Below, in pieces: positions 42,082 to 51,029 of a stretch of DNA of 64,000 bases; position 1 is the stretch's first letter, and each line of letters opens with the position of its first letter. The position numbers and the translations under genes were made by a program. The stretch is taken from assembly GCF_012223425.1 (NCBI RefSeq), contig NZ_CP038799.1:3208249-3272248 (forward strand), given 5' to 3'. Under the pieces are notes generated by a model. That model did not search any database. It was not told where the DNA came from and was given only the letters and a program-made list of their open reading frames with translations. This stretch comes from Mycolicibacterium frederiksbergense. GTDB taxonomy: Bacteria; Actinomycetota; Actinomycetes; Mycobacteriales; Mycobacteriaceae.

Positions 42082-43068
42082 CTAATCGCCGGTGCGCTGG
42101 ATCCGGACGTCCAGTTCCACCTGGGCCGGGCAGTCTCCGGTGTAGTCCTGGAACGACTTTCCGGTCAGCGTCTGGATCGGGTTCTGCGGTCCCTGCGGCA
42201 GTGGTAGTTCATCGCGGGATGACTGGCGCACCTTGCCGATTCCGTCGGTGCACTGCGCGTCACCCTCGGGGAAGCTCGCGGTGAAGCGGCGGTCGCCGTA
42301 CTGCATGACGAACAGGTTGTTGGTGTCGATGGTCGACATCAACGTCACGCACCGCTCACCGGTACGAAGGCAGTGGGTGGTGGCACGGTAGTCGTGCGGC
42401 GGGAAGACCTCGCCGGTGGCCGGATAGGTCTGGGTATAGGTGTAGGTGCCCCACAGCGCCGCGCCGGGAGAGGCTCGCAGCGGCGGCTCCTTCGCCGGAT
42501 CCGCCGCCTCGGTGCCGGTGCCTGCTCCACTGGTGGGCGACAGGTTGACGGCACGCTTGCTGGCGCACAGGGCCGGTGCGGTCGCCCAGGTGTACTCACC
42601 GGACATCGACCCGTCGAGCCGGGGCCGCAGCGAGATGATCGACCAGCCGGTGACATCGACCTCGGCATCGCCGACCTTGCACTTGTCGGGTGCCTCGCGC
42701 ACGCTCAGCCAGTCACCGTCGACGTAGTCGAACACCATCGTGAGCGCCGGTGGGCCGGACGGGTTCTTCGGATCGACCACCGACACCGTCGCAACGCATT
42801 CGGTGCCGCGGCACGTCGAGCGGGCCACCCAGGTCTCGGTGCGGGCGGTGCCGGCCACCGGCTTGCCGTCCGGTGTGGCGGTCGGGCCGATGTCGACCTT
42901 GAAGCTGCCCTGGAGCGCCGGTCCGGAAGTTGTCTCCGTCGCCGCGTCGTCGGAGCGGACGGTGAACAGGCACGCCGCGAAACCGCCGAGGATGACCGCA
43001 ATGAGCGCGATCGCCGCCAGCAGTTTGACCAGTGTGCGCTTGGTGTCTTTATTCAGCCCGAGTGCCAT
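42082..43068 (-). CDS. Exported or membrane-anchored Cys-rich protein of unknown function
   Basis: A 328-aa protein. A Lys/Arg n-region and one hydrophobic segment (TLVKLLAAIALIAVILGGFAA, about residues 11-31) end in Ala-Ala-Cys, so it may be a lipoprotein or a type II anchor. The extracytoplasmic part has two similar halves, each with paired Cys (CRGTEC, DKCKV, ALCASK; then HCLRTGERC, AQCTDG, GDCPAQ), suggesting a duplicated disulfide-bonded domain. I recall loosely similar architecture in mycobacterial LppH/PknH-type sensor regions but cannot confirm it. Its start overlaps the upstream hydrolase by 20 bp. Confidence 0.72.
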   Translation of the reverse strand: MALGLNKDTKRTLVKLLAAIALIAVILGGFAACLFTVRSDDAATETTSGPALQGSFKVDIGPTATPDGKPVAGTARTETWVARSTCRGTECVATVSVVDPKNPSGPPALTMVFDYVDGDWLSVREAPDKCKVGDAEVDVTGWSIISLRPRLDGSMSGEYTWATAPALCASKRAVNLSPTSGAGTGTEAADPAKEPPLRASPGAALWGTYTYTQTYPATGEVFPPHDYRATTHCLRTGERCVTLMSTIDTNNLFVMQYGDRRFTASFPEGDAQCTDGIGKVRQSSRDELPLPQGPQNPIQTLTGKSFQDYTGDCPAQVELDVRIQRTGD

Positions 43069-43852
43069 CGCGAACAGAATGCCATCCCAGCGTCGCCGCG
43101 ATGAAGGCAATGACGGTCGTGGCGACATCTCGGTGCACTGTTTCGTTGAGGATGTCGTGTTTGGCGGCGGGGAATTCGGCGATCTGCAGGGCGTCGATCT
43201 GTTCGGCATAGGCCCGCACCGGTCCCACTGGCGCAATGGGATCGCCGACGCCGTGCACCGCCAACGTCGGCACCGTGAGCGTCGGGAGCTCGGAACCGAA
43301 ACGGTCCCAGGCGGCATCCAGCGCGCGGGTGAGCGGCGCGCTGTCCGCCTCGACGAAAGCCAGCGGATCGTTCTCCAGCGCGTCGAGATAGAACGGGTCA
43401 CCGGACAGCCAGGACGGATCCAGATCCAACGAGGTGTCCACGTCCAGCAGGTCGGCGACCGGGGCCAGCGGAGCCCCGGAGATGATGCCCGCGCGGTAGC
43501 GTGCCGGCTGCTCCACCAACCGCAACGCGGTGACGACGGAACCAAATGAGTGGCCGGCGGCGATCAGCGGCAGGCCGGGCCGCTGTTGCTCGACGATGAC
43601 GGTGAGCGCCTCGGCCAGTGCCGAGCTGTCCGCCAGGGTGCCGAAATCTCCACGGCGCCCCGGGCTGAGCCCATGGCCCAGCTGGTCGACGGCCCACAGA
43701 TCGATCCCCGCGGCATTGAGCGTGAATCCGTAGCGGTGGTACAGCCCGGTGTGCTCGCCGAAACCGTGCAGGAACACGACGGCGGCCCGGGGTTCGGCGG
43801 CCGGCCAGTGCCGGTAGTAGGCGCGGGCGGTGTCGGTCTGCAGGAACGGCAT
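43049..43852 (-). CDS. Alpha/beta hydrolase, lysophospholipase/monoacylglycerol lipase type
   Basis: A 267-aa serine hydrolase of the Hydrolase_4 family. It has VVFLHGFGEHTGLYHRY (HG motif), DQLGHGLSPGRRGDF, the nucleophile elbow GHSFGS, a late Asp in VHGVGDPIAP and a late His in PAAKHDILNE. These are typical of monoacylglycerol lipases. ATG 43852 is the start. It overlaps the Cys-rich gene downstream. Confidence 0.87.
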   Translation of the reverse strand: MPFLQTDTARAYYRHWPAAEPRAAVVFLHGFGEHTGLYHRYGFTLNAAGIDLWAVDQLGHGLSPGRRGDFGTLADSSALAEALTVIVEQQRPGLPLIAAGHSFGSVVTALRLVEQPARYRAGIISGAPLAPVADLLDVDTSLDLDPSWLSGDPFYLDALENDPLAFVEADSAPLTRALDAAWDRFGSELPTLTVPTLAVHGVGDPIAPVGPVRAYAEQIDALQIAEFPAAKHDILNETVHRDVATTVIAFIAATLGWHSVRDGTRAE

Positions 43853-43865
43853 GGCCTCACGATAT

Positions 43866-44768
43866 TCAGGTCGGCCTGCCGAGCAGGGCATTACGGTCAG
43901 CGCGCATCCGATCCCGGATCGCGTCGATGATGGCCGCGACTTCGGGCCTGCGCAGCGTCTCGGCGCGGGTCACCAGCCAATAGGTCAGCGCCACCGCGAC
44001 GGTCTCGGGAAGCACCCGGATCAGATCGTCATGCCGGTCGGCCATGAAACACGGCAACAGCCCCAGTCCCGCCGCCGCGCGGGTCGCCTCGACGTGGACG
44101 AAGACGTTGGTCGAGGACACCGACTGCCGCATGTTCGGGGCGAAGCCGGTGGCATGGTCGAGATCATCGACCTGCAGCATGGAGTCGATGAAGTAGACCA
44201 GCGGGTGCTCGCTCAGTTCATCGAGTCCGGTGGGCGTGCCATGTTCGGCCAGGTATCCCGCCGAGCCGTACAGGCCCAGGCAGTAGTCGCCCAGCCGGAT
44301 CGCCTGCGCCCGGTGCACGGTCGGCTCGCCGACCACTACTTCGATATCGACGCTGGAGCGTTGCTGGCTGGCCCGCCGGATCGCGGCGACGATCTCCACC
44401 GACACCCCGGGATGGCTGCGTTGCACATCCGCCGCCGCGGGGCTGGCGATATAGGCGCTGAAACCGTCGGTCGCCGAGATGCGCACGACACCCTCGAGCG
44501 GACGCGGTTGGCCCGCGGCGCCACCCAGCGAGTGGACCGCGGCCTCGACCGCTTCGGCGGCGGCCAGCACCTCGCGACCACGGTCGGTGAGTTCCCAGCC
44601 CGCGCCCACCCGGGTCAGCACCCTGGTGCCGATGGCCTGCTCGAGGGCGGCGATGCGGCGCGAGATGGTGGTGTGGTTGACGCCGAGCGCTTCGGCGGCG
44701 CTGATGTAGCGACCGGTGCGTCCGACGGCCAGCAGGATGAGCAGATCGTCGGCACTCGGCAGTCCCAT
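43866..44768 (-). CDS. LysR-family transcriptional regulator
   Basis: A 300-aa LysR protein: N-terminal winged helix (RYISAAEALGVNHTTISRRIAALEQ) and a C-terminal effector-binding fold. It diverges from the transporter-dehydrogenase-ligase operon at 44843, and TCTGCA/TGCAGA repeats lie between them, so it probably activates that operon in response to a ketone-body type ligand. The last point is inference from context. Confidence 0.9.
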   Translation of the reverse strand: MGLPSADDLLILLAVGRTGRYISAAEALGVNHTTISRRIAALEQAIGTRVLTRVGAGWELTDRGREVLAAAEAVEAAVHSLGGAAGQPRPLEGVVRISATDGFSAYIASPAAADVQRSHPGVSVEIVAAIRRASQQRSSVDIEVVVGEPTVHRAQAIRLGDYCLGLYGSAGYLAEHGTPTGLDELSEHPLVYFIDSMLQVDDLDHATGFAPNMRQSVSSTNVFVHVEATRAAAGLGLLPCFMADRHDDLIRVLPETVAVALTYWLVTRAETLRRPEVAAIIDAIRDRMRADRNALLGRPT

Positions 44769-44769
44769 A

Positions 44770-44799
44770 TCTGCATTTTTGCAGACAGGTGCTGCAGAT
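44770..44799. promoter_or_regulatory. Probable LysR operator
   Basis: TCTGCATTTTTGCAGA is a 16-nt palindrome (6-bp arms, TTTT centre) at 44770-44785, followed by a third TGCAGA-containing half site near 44793. It lies directly upstream of the LysR start and about 60 bp upstream of the divergent transporter. Confidence 0.6.
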
Positions 44800-44842
44800 C
44801 TGAGCATTGTTTCGATCTTGACGTGCATGAATACTCACCCGT

Positions 44843-46195
44843 ATGTGTGCTGCCGATCACAATTCCGCTCAGACCTCCGGCTTGAAACGCGTCGTCACCG
44901 CATCCATGGCCGGCACGGTCGTGGAGTGGTACGAGTTCTTCCTGTACGGCACCGCGGCGACGCTGGTGTTCAGCAAGGTGTTCTTCTCCGAGACGACCAG
45001 TGAGCTCAACGCGATCTTCCTGGCCTTCGCGACCTACGCGGTGGGCTTCGTGGCACGCCCGCTCGGCGGCATCGTGTTCGGCCACTACGGCGACAAGTTC
45101 GGTCGCAAGAAGCTGCTGCAGTTCTCCCTGCTGCTCGTCGGCGCCGCCACCTTCCTGATGGGCTGCCTGCCGACATTCGGGCAGATCGGCTACTGGGCGC
45201 CGGGACTGCTGGTGATGCTGCGCTTCATCCAGGGTTTCGCCGTCGGCGGTGAATGGGGTGGCGCGATCCTGCTGGTCGCCGAGCACAGCCCGAACAACCG
45301 GCGCGGATTCTGGGCCAGCTGGCCGCAGGCCGGAGTGCCGGTGGGCAACATGCTCGCCACCGTCGTGCTGCTGGTGCTCACCGCGACACTGTCGGAAGCG
45401 GCCTTCCTGTCCTGGGGCTGGCGGGTGGCGTTCTGGCTGTCCGCGGTGGTCGTCCTGGTCGGCTACTACATCCGCACCAAGGTCACCGACGCACCGATCT
45501 TCGTTGCGGCACAACAGGAGGCCGAGCAGATCAAGGCCACCTCGTTCAGCGTCGTCGAGGTGCTCAAGCGCTACCCGCGTGGTGTGTTCACCGCGATGGG
45601 TCTGCGATTCGGCGAGAACATCATGTACTACCTGGTGGTCACGTTCTCCATCACCTACCTGAAGGTGTCGGTGGGCGCGGACACCAGTTCCATCCTGTGG
45701 TACCTGCTGTTCGCACACGCGGTGCACTTCGCCGTGGTACCGGTGGTGGGCTACCTGGCCGACCGCTTCGGCCGGCGCCCGGTGTACATGGTGGGCGCGG
45801 TGCTGGGCGGCACCTGGGGCTTCTTCGCCTTCCCGATGATGAACAGCGGCAACTACGTCGTCATCACCGCCGCGATCACCCTCGGCCTGATGATCCACGC
45901 GCTCATGTACGCGCCGCAGCCGGCCATCATGTCCGAGATGTTCCCGACCCGGATGCGCTACTCCGGGGTGTCCCTCGGCTATCAGGTGACCTCCATCGTG
46001 GCGGGCTCGCTCGCGCCGCTGATCGCGGTGAAGTTGCTCGACATCTACGACTCCCCGGTGCCGATCTCGATCTACCTGGCCATCGCCTGCGCCATCACTC
46101 TGGTCGCGGTGCTCTTCACCCGGGAGACCAACGGCATCGACCTGCGGACCCTGGACGACGCCGACGCGCGGGACATCGCCGAGGCGCGTGCATGA
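44843..46195 (+). CDS. MFS metabolite:H+ symporter (MHS family)
   Basis: A 450-aa permease with 12 helices and MHS-family signatures: TVVEWYEFFLYGTAA, FGHYGDKFGRKK, RFIQGFAVGGEWGGA and SEMFPTRMRYSGVSLGYQ. MHS proteins carry organic acids such as alpha-ketoglutarate, proline or shikimate. The next two genes suggest 3-hydroxybutyrate or acetoacetate as substrate. Its stop overlaps the dehydrogenase start (ATGA). Confidence 0.9.
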   Translation: MCAADHNSAQTSGLKRVVTASMAGTVVEWYEFFLYGTAATLVFSKVFFSETTSELNAIFLAFATYAVGFVARPLGGIVFGHYGDKFGRKKLLQFSLLLVGAATFLMGCLPTFGQIGYWAPGLLVMLRFIQGFAVGGEWGGAILLVAEHSPNNRRGFWASWPQAGVPVGNMLATVVLLVLTATLSEAAFLSWGWRVAFWLSAVVVLVGYYIRTKVTDAPIFVAAQQEAEQIKATSFSVVEVLKRYPRGVFTAMGLRFGENIMYYLVVTFSITYLKVSVGADTSSILWYLLFAHAVHFAVVPVVGYLADRFGRRPVYMVGAVLGGTWGFFAFPMMNSGNYVVITAAITLGLMIHALMYAPQPAIMSEMFPTRMRYSGVSLGYQVTSIVAGSLAPLIAVKLLDIYDSPVPISIYLAIACAITLVAVLFTRETNGIDLRTLDDADARDIAEARA

Positions 46196-46938
46196 GTGAG
46201 CTCTCCGGTAAGACCGCCCTGGTCACCGGCGGCGCCAGCGGCATCGGCGCGGCATGTGCACGCGAACTGGCAGCCCGCGGTGCGCATGTCACCGTGGCCG
46301 ACCTGGACGGCGACGGGGCCGGCGCACTGGCCGACGAGATCGGCGGCACCGCATGGGCGGTCGACCTCCTCGATGTGCACGCCCTGCAGGACGTGGTGCT
46401 GCAGACCGACATCCTGGTGAACAACGCCGGAGTGCAACGCGTCGCTCCCATCACCGAGTTCCCGCCGGAGGCGTTCCGCATGCTGCTGGCGTTGATGACC
46501 GAGGTACCGTTCCTGCTCATCCGGGCCGCGCTGCCGCACATGTATGACGCGGGCTTCGGCCGGATCATCAATGTGTCATCGGTGCACGGACTGCGGGCAT
46601 CGGAATATAAGGTCGCCTACGTGACCGCCAAGCATGCACTGGAGGGACTGTCCAAGGTGACCGCCCTGGAGGGCGGCCCGCACGGAGTGACCAGCAACTG
46701 CGTCAACCCCGGATATGTGCGAACTGCGCTGGTGGACAAGCAGATCGCCGATCAGGCACGCACCCACGGTATCGACGAGCAGCAGGTCGTCGAACAGATC
46801 CTGCTGAAGGAGAGCGCCATCAAACGACTGGTGGAACCCGCGGAGGTGGCCTCGCTGGTGTGCTGGCTGGCCTCCGAGCAGGCCGGCATGGTGACCGGCG
46901 CGTCGTACACGATGGACGGCGGGTGGAGCGCCCGGTGA
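46192..46938 (+). CDS. 3-hydroxybutyrate dehydrogenase (SDR family)
   Basis: A 248-aa short-chain dehydrogenase: cofactor motif TGGASGIG, NNAG, and catalytic Ser-Tyr-Lys (VSSVHG; YVTAK). The segment SVHGLRASEYKVAYVTAKHALEGL and the insert near QIADQARTHGIDEQQV are typical of D-3-hydroxybutyrate dehydrogenases. It oxidises 3-hydroxybutyrate to acetoacetate, which the next gene activates. Both ends overlap neighbours by 4 bp. Confidence 0.87.
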   Translation: MSELSGKTALVTGGASGIGAACARELAARGAHVTVADLDGDGAGALADEIGGTAWAVDLLDVHALQDVVLQTDILVNNAGVQRVAPITEFPPEAFRMLLALMTEVPFLLIRAALPHMYDAGFGRIINVSSVHGLRASEYKVAYVTAKHALEGLSKVTALEGGPHGVTSNCVNPGYVRTALVDKQIADQARTHGIDEQQVVEQILLKESAIKRLVEPAEVASLVCWLASEQAGMVTGASYTMDGGWSAR

Positions 46939-48854
46939 GCGCCGCGCCGCAGTGGGAGCCCACCGCCGCCGATGTCGCCGAGGCCCGGGTCACCGATTTC
47001 GCCCGGTTCGCCGGGGCCCCGGCCGAGTATCACGCGCTGTGGCAATGGTCGGTGGATGAGCCGGCGGCCTTCTGGGGCGCGCTGTGGGAGTACTTCGGGC
47101 TCGGTGAGGTGCCCGGTGAGGTACTGGCCAACACCGACATGCCCGGCGCACGGTGGTTCCCCGGCGCGCGGCTCAACTTCGTCGACCAGGTGGTCCGGCA
47201 GTCCCGCGCCGACCGTCCCGCGATCCTGTGTGCAGGTGAAGACACCCCGACCGTAGAGCTGTCCTGGACCGAACTCCTGAGCCGCACAGCGGGATTCGCC
47301 AAGTCGCTGACCGATCTCGGCGTGGGCGCCGGTGACCGGGTGGTCGGCTATCTGCCCAATATCGCCGAAGCGGTCATCGCCTTCCTGGGCACCGCCGCGG
47401 TCGGGGCGGTGTGGAGTGCGTGTGGTCAGGACTATTCGGCCAAGGCGGCGCTGGATCGGCTCGGTCAGCTCGAACCGGTGGTGCTGGTGACCACCGACGG
47501 GTACCGGTTCGGCGGCAAAAGCCACGACAAGAGCGCCGATGTCGCCGCGCTGCGGGCCGGGCTGCCCACGCTGCGCGCCACCGTCTCGGTATCGCGGCTG
47601 GCTCCCACGCCCAGTGACCATCTCGACTGGGACGCGGTGACTTCCAATGGCGGTGAACTGGTCACCAGCGCCGTCGCTTTCGACCATCCGCTGTGGATCC
47701 TGTTCTCCTCGGGCACCACCGGCCTGCCCAAGGGCATCATCCACGGTCACGGTGGAGTGCTGCTGGAGCACCTCAAGGCCGTTGCCCTGCAGAGTGATAT
47801 CGGCGAGCGCGACACCTTCTTCTGGTACACCAGCCCGAGCTGGATGATGTGGAACTTTCAGATCGCCGGGTTGCTGGTCGGCGCCACCATCGTCTGCTAC
47901 GACGGCAGTCCGTCCTACCCTGCGCCGGATGCACTGTGGGCCATGGCCGCCGACGTCGGTGCGACCGTGCTCGGTACCAGCCCGGGATATGTGCTCGGCT
48001 GCATGAAGGCGGGCGCAGTCCCGCGGACCGAGCACGATCTGTCCGCGTTGCGGACGGTCGGGATCACCGGGTCATCGCTACCGCCCTCGACGTCGTTGTG
48101 GATGCGCGACAACATCGGTGAGCATGTTCAGGTCGCGTCGATCAGCGGGGGCACCGACGTGGTGTCGGCCTTCATCGGCGGCGTGCGCACGGTGCCGGTG
48201 TGGCCGGGGGAGCTGTCCGCCCCATTTCTCGGGGTGGCACTGGACGCCTGGGACGAGTCGGGCAATCCGGTGCGTGGCGAGGTGGGAGAGCTGGTCGTCA
48301 CCAAGCCGCTGCCGTCCATGCCGGTCGCCTTCTGGAATGACCCGGACGGATCACGGTACCGCGACGCCTATTTCGAGATGTTCCCGGGTGTCTGGCGCCA
48401 TGGTGACTGGATCACCATCACCGATCACGGCAGCGTCATCGTGCACGGTCGCTCCGACTCGACCCTGAACCGGCACGGTATCCGGATGGGCAGCGCCGAC
48501 ATCTATCAGGCGGTGGAACGACTGCCCGAGATCGCCGAGGCACTGGTGATCGGGGCCGAGCAGCCCGACGGTGGTTACTGGATGCCGCTGTTCGTGGTGC
48601 TTGCCGACGGTGTCGAACTCGATGACGCGCTGCGGGAGAAGGTCAAGAACACCATTCGCACCGAGGTCTCCCCGCGCCACGTTCCCGATGACATCATCCT
48701 GGCGCCGGGTATCCCGCACACCCGCACCGGCAAGAAGCTCGAGGTGCCGATCAAGAAGCTGTTCCAGGGGGCGGACGCCGCGAAAGTGGTGGAACGCAGC
48801 GCCGTCGACGACCCGGACTTGCTGGAGTGGTACGTCACGCAGCGTCGAACCTGA
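46935..48854 (+). CDS. Acetoacetyl-CoA synthetase
   Basis: A 639-aa adenylate-forming enzyme. It has the ACAS_N region (YHALWQWSVDEPAAFW), the AMP-binding motif ILFSSGTTGLPKGIIHG, SISGGTDV and the C-terminal TRTGKKLEVPIKK with the catalytic Lys. Length and N-terminal domain fit acetoacetyl-CoA synthetase rather than acetyl-CoA synthetase. GTG 46935 overlaps the dehydrogenase stop. Product acetoacetyl-CoA enters thiolysis. Its 3' end overlaps the convergent HNH gene by 20 bp. Confidence 0.9.
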   Translation: MSAAPQWEPTAADVAEARVTDFARFAGAPAEYHALWQWSVDEPAAFWGALWEYFGLGEVPGEVLANTDMPGARWFPGARLNFVDQVVRQSRADRPAILCAGEDTPTVELSWTELLSRTAGFAKSLTDLGVGAGDRVVGYLPNIAEAVIAFLGTAAVGAVWSACGQDYSAKAALDRLGQLEPVVLVTTDGYRFGGKSHDKSADVAALRAGLPTLRATVSVSRLAPTPSDHLDWDAVTSNGGELVTSAVAFDHPLWILFSSGTTGLPKGIIHGHGGVLLEHLKAVALQSDIGERDTFFWYTSPSWMMWNFQIAGLLVGATIVCYDGSPSYPAPDALWAMAADVGATVLGTSPGYVLGCMKAGAVPRTEHDLSALRTVGITGSSLPPSTSLWMRDNIGEHVQVASISGGTDVVSAFIGGVRTVPVWPGELSAPFLGVALDAWDESGNPVRGEVGELVVTKPLPSMPVAFWNDPDGSRYRDAYFEMFPGVWRHGDWITITDHGSVIVHGRSDSTLNRHGIRMGSADIYQAVERLPEIAEALVIGAEQPDGGYWMPLFVVLADGVELDDALREKVKNTIRTEVSPRHVPDDIILAPGIPHTRTGKKLEVPIKKLFQGADAAKVVERSAVDDPDLLEWYVTQRRT

Positions 48855-50145
48855 CCATGTCGACACTCAACCCGCACTCGATGACGCTGACCGTCCTGAT
48901 CGGCGGCCCCGGCAGCGGCGGGGCGGTCGATCGGTAGACGGCGCCGGTGGGCGTGCGGAATTCGGCGGTGTGCACGCCGTCGGCGTCGGCGGTGGTGACC
49001 GACCAGCCGGGTGCGTCCTTGGCATAGTTGCACGCCTCGCATTCGCCGAGCCCGTTCAGAGCACTCGTGGGGCCACCCCGATGCGCCGGGCGGGCATGGT
49101 CGTGGTGACGGATCGGCGCATCGCAATACGGTGTGCGGCAGGTCCGGTCACGTAGTTCCAGAAATGTGGCCAGGCCCTTCGGGAAGATTCGTGCCTGTGA
49201 CTCCATGGCCACCAGCTGCCCGCTTCGCGGGTGGCGGTACAGCCTGCGCAACATCGTCTTCACCGCGGCGTCCGCGGCGGCATCACCGGTCATCCTCCGC
49301 GCAAAACCGGCCGGAATGGGTCCGTAGTCGGCGAGCCACCCGGGTGCGTCGTCATCGCCGGCCAGGGTGGTGTCGGCCAGCACCAGGTTCAGGGTCATCG
49401 GCACCAGTTGTTCGGCCGGTCGGCCGGTCACCCGTTCGATCAGGGTGTCGGCCATGATCTGGCCGCGCGACCGGTCATCGAAAGTGGTGTCGGCTGCACG
49501 CTTCAGCGCGGCGTACACCGCCACACCCTGAGCGACGGGTAGCAGTGCGGTCACGTAGGTCATGGTGTCCGGCGCCGGGCGGATGGTGACGCAGCGGTCC
49601 TTGGCGGCCTTGGCCGACCGCGCGAGGACCGCCTCGACATCCAACCTCACGACGATGGCTTTGGCCTCGGCCACCACGCGCTTGTCGCCCCAGCCGTCCA
49701 GCCGGGACGCATCGGCACACAGCTCGGTGTCGAACTCGCGGCGGTGTTCGACACTCAGGCAGGCCGATTCACGCACGATCAGGGTCGCCCGCCATTCCGA
49801 CAGCGCCCCACATTCGAGCGCGGCCAAGGTGCACGGCATCTCGTGCACCAGTGCCTTGGCGAAACCGAGGTGCTGGTCGCCCTTCTTGGTCGAATCGCGG
49901 CGCGCCAGCCCTACCTCTGCGGCCAGACCCCGTCCGCGTTTCGCCGCCGGGACCCCGGCGACGGCCTCGGCCGCGCGCCGCTTGGCCGCCCACAGCGCCG
50001 TGGCTCGGGCCTGCGCCGCGGCCGCCGCCGCCTTGAGCCGTTCGAACCGCTCGACTTCGGCCCGCAACTCCGCCTCACCGGCAGCCGGATCGATGTCGAA
50101 CACACTTTCGAACACATCTGGAATGCTATCTGCTGCCACCGACAT
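48835..50145 (-). CDS. DUF222/HNH endonuclease-domain protein (13E12 family type)
   Basis: A 436-aa protein with an N-terminal DUF222 region, Ala/Arg-rich and largely helical, and a C-terminal HNH domain (DRTCRTPYCDAPIRHHDHA; NGLGECEACNYAKDAPGW). Such proteins are abundant in mycobacteria and related to the 13E12 repeat family; their role is unsettled, and some ride on mobile DNA. No flanking repeats are seen. ATG 50145. Confidence 0.88.
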   Translation of the reverse strand: MSVAADSIPDVFESVFDIDPAAGEAELRAEVERFERLKAAAAAAQARATALWAAKRRAAEAVAGVPAAKRGRGLAAEVGLARRDSTKKGDQHLGFAKALVHEMPCTLAALECGALSEWRATLIVRESACLSVEHRREFDTELCADASRLDGWGDKRVVAEAKAIVVRLDVEAVLARSAKAAKDRCVTIRPAPDTMTYVTALLPVAQGVAVYAALKRAADTTFDDRSRGQIMADTLIERVTGRPAEQLVPMTLNLVLADTTLAGDDDAPGWLADYGPIPAGFARRMTGDAAADAAVKTMLRRLYRHPRSGQLVAMESQARIFPKGLATFLELRDRTCRTPYCDAPIRHHDHARPAHRGGPTSALNGLGECEACNYAKDAPGWSVTTADADGVHTAEFRTPTGAVYRSTAPPLPGPPIRTVSVIECGLSVDMVRFDAA

Positions 50146-50201
50146 GTAATGGTGGCTAGCGGTATCGACATCACCCTGCCGAGCGAGCAGAGTTATCGCC
50201 C

Positions 50202-51029
50202 ATGAGCATCCTCACCACCGCCGACGGCACCGACATCTTCTACAAGGACTGGGGGACGGGCCAGCCGATCGTGTTCAGCCACGGCTGGCCGTTGTCCTCC
50301 GACGACTGGGACACCCAGATGCTGTTCTTCCTGGGTCAGGGTTACCGGGTGATCGCCCACGACCGGCGCGGGCACGGCCGGTCCACCCAGACCCCGGGCG
50401 GTCACGATCTCGACCACTACGCCGACGACCTGCACGCCCTCGTGGAGCACCTCGACCTGCACGACGCCGTCCACGTCGGGCACTCCACCGGCGGCGGCGA
50501 GGTGGTCCGCTTCCTGGCCCGCCACGGCGAGAGCCGAGCGTCGAAGGCCGTCATCATCAGTGCGGTGCCCCCGCTCATGGTGCAGACCGAGGCGAACCCG
50601 GAAGGCTTGCCCAAGAGCGTGTTCGACGGTCTGCAGGCGCAGTTGGCGGCCAACCGCTCGGAGTTCTACCGCGCGCTGCCCGCAGGCCCGTTCTACAACT
50701 TCGACAAGCCCGGTGTCGAGTCGTCCGAGGCTGTCATCGCCAACTGGTGGCGCCAGGGCATGATGGGCGACGCCTTCTCGCACTACGACGGGATCGTCGC
50801 CTTCTCGCAGACCGATTTCACCGAGGATCTGAAGAAGATCACCGTGCCGACGCTGGTGATGCACAGCACCGACGACCAGATCGTGCCCTACGTGGCGGCC
50901 GGGCCGAAGTCCGCGGCGCTGCTGCAGAACGGCACCTTGAAAACGTACGGTGACAACTTCCCGCACGGCATGCCCACCACGCACGCTGACGTGATCAATG
51001 CCGATCTGCTGGCATTCCTGAAGTCCTGA
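50202..51029 (+). CDS. Alpha/beta hydrolase, non-heme chloroperoxidase/esterase type
   Basis: A 275-aa hydrolase. It has DIFYKDWGTGQPIVFSHGWP, DRRGHGRS, the nucleophile elbow GHSTGGGEV, an Asp in HSTDDQIVP and a His near FPHGMPTTH, the usual catalytic set of cofactor-free chloroperoxidase-like esterases. The natural substrate is unknown. Its 3' end overlaps aspB on the opposite strand by 35 bp. Confidence 0.9.
   Translation: MSILTTADGTDIFYKDWGTGQPIVFSHGWPLSSDDWDTQMLFFLGQGYRVIAHDRRGHGRSTQTPGGHDLDHYADDLHALVEHLDLHDAVHVGHSTGGGEVVRFLARHGESRASKAVIISAVPPLMVQTEANPEGLPKSVFDGLQAQLAANRSEFYRALPAGPFYNFDKPGVESSEAVIANWWRQGMMGDAFSHYDGIVAFSQTDFTEDLKKITVPTLVMHSTDDQIVPYVAAGPKSAALLQNGTLKTYGDNFPHGMPTTHADVINADLLAFLKS

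Noticed and set aside
45253..46191. Long N-terminal extension of the 3-hydroxybutyrate dehydrogenase frame
   Set aside because: It lies out of frame within the MFS gene; the ATG at 46192 starts the Rossmann motif at the right distance.
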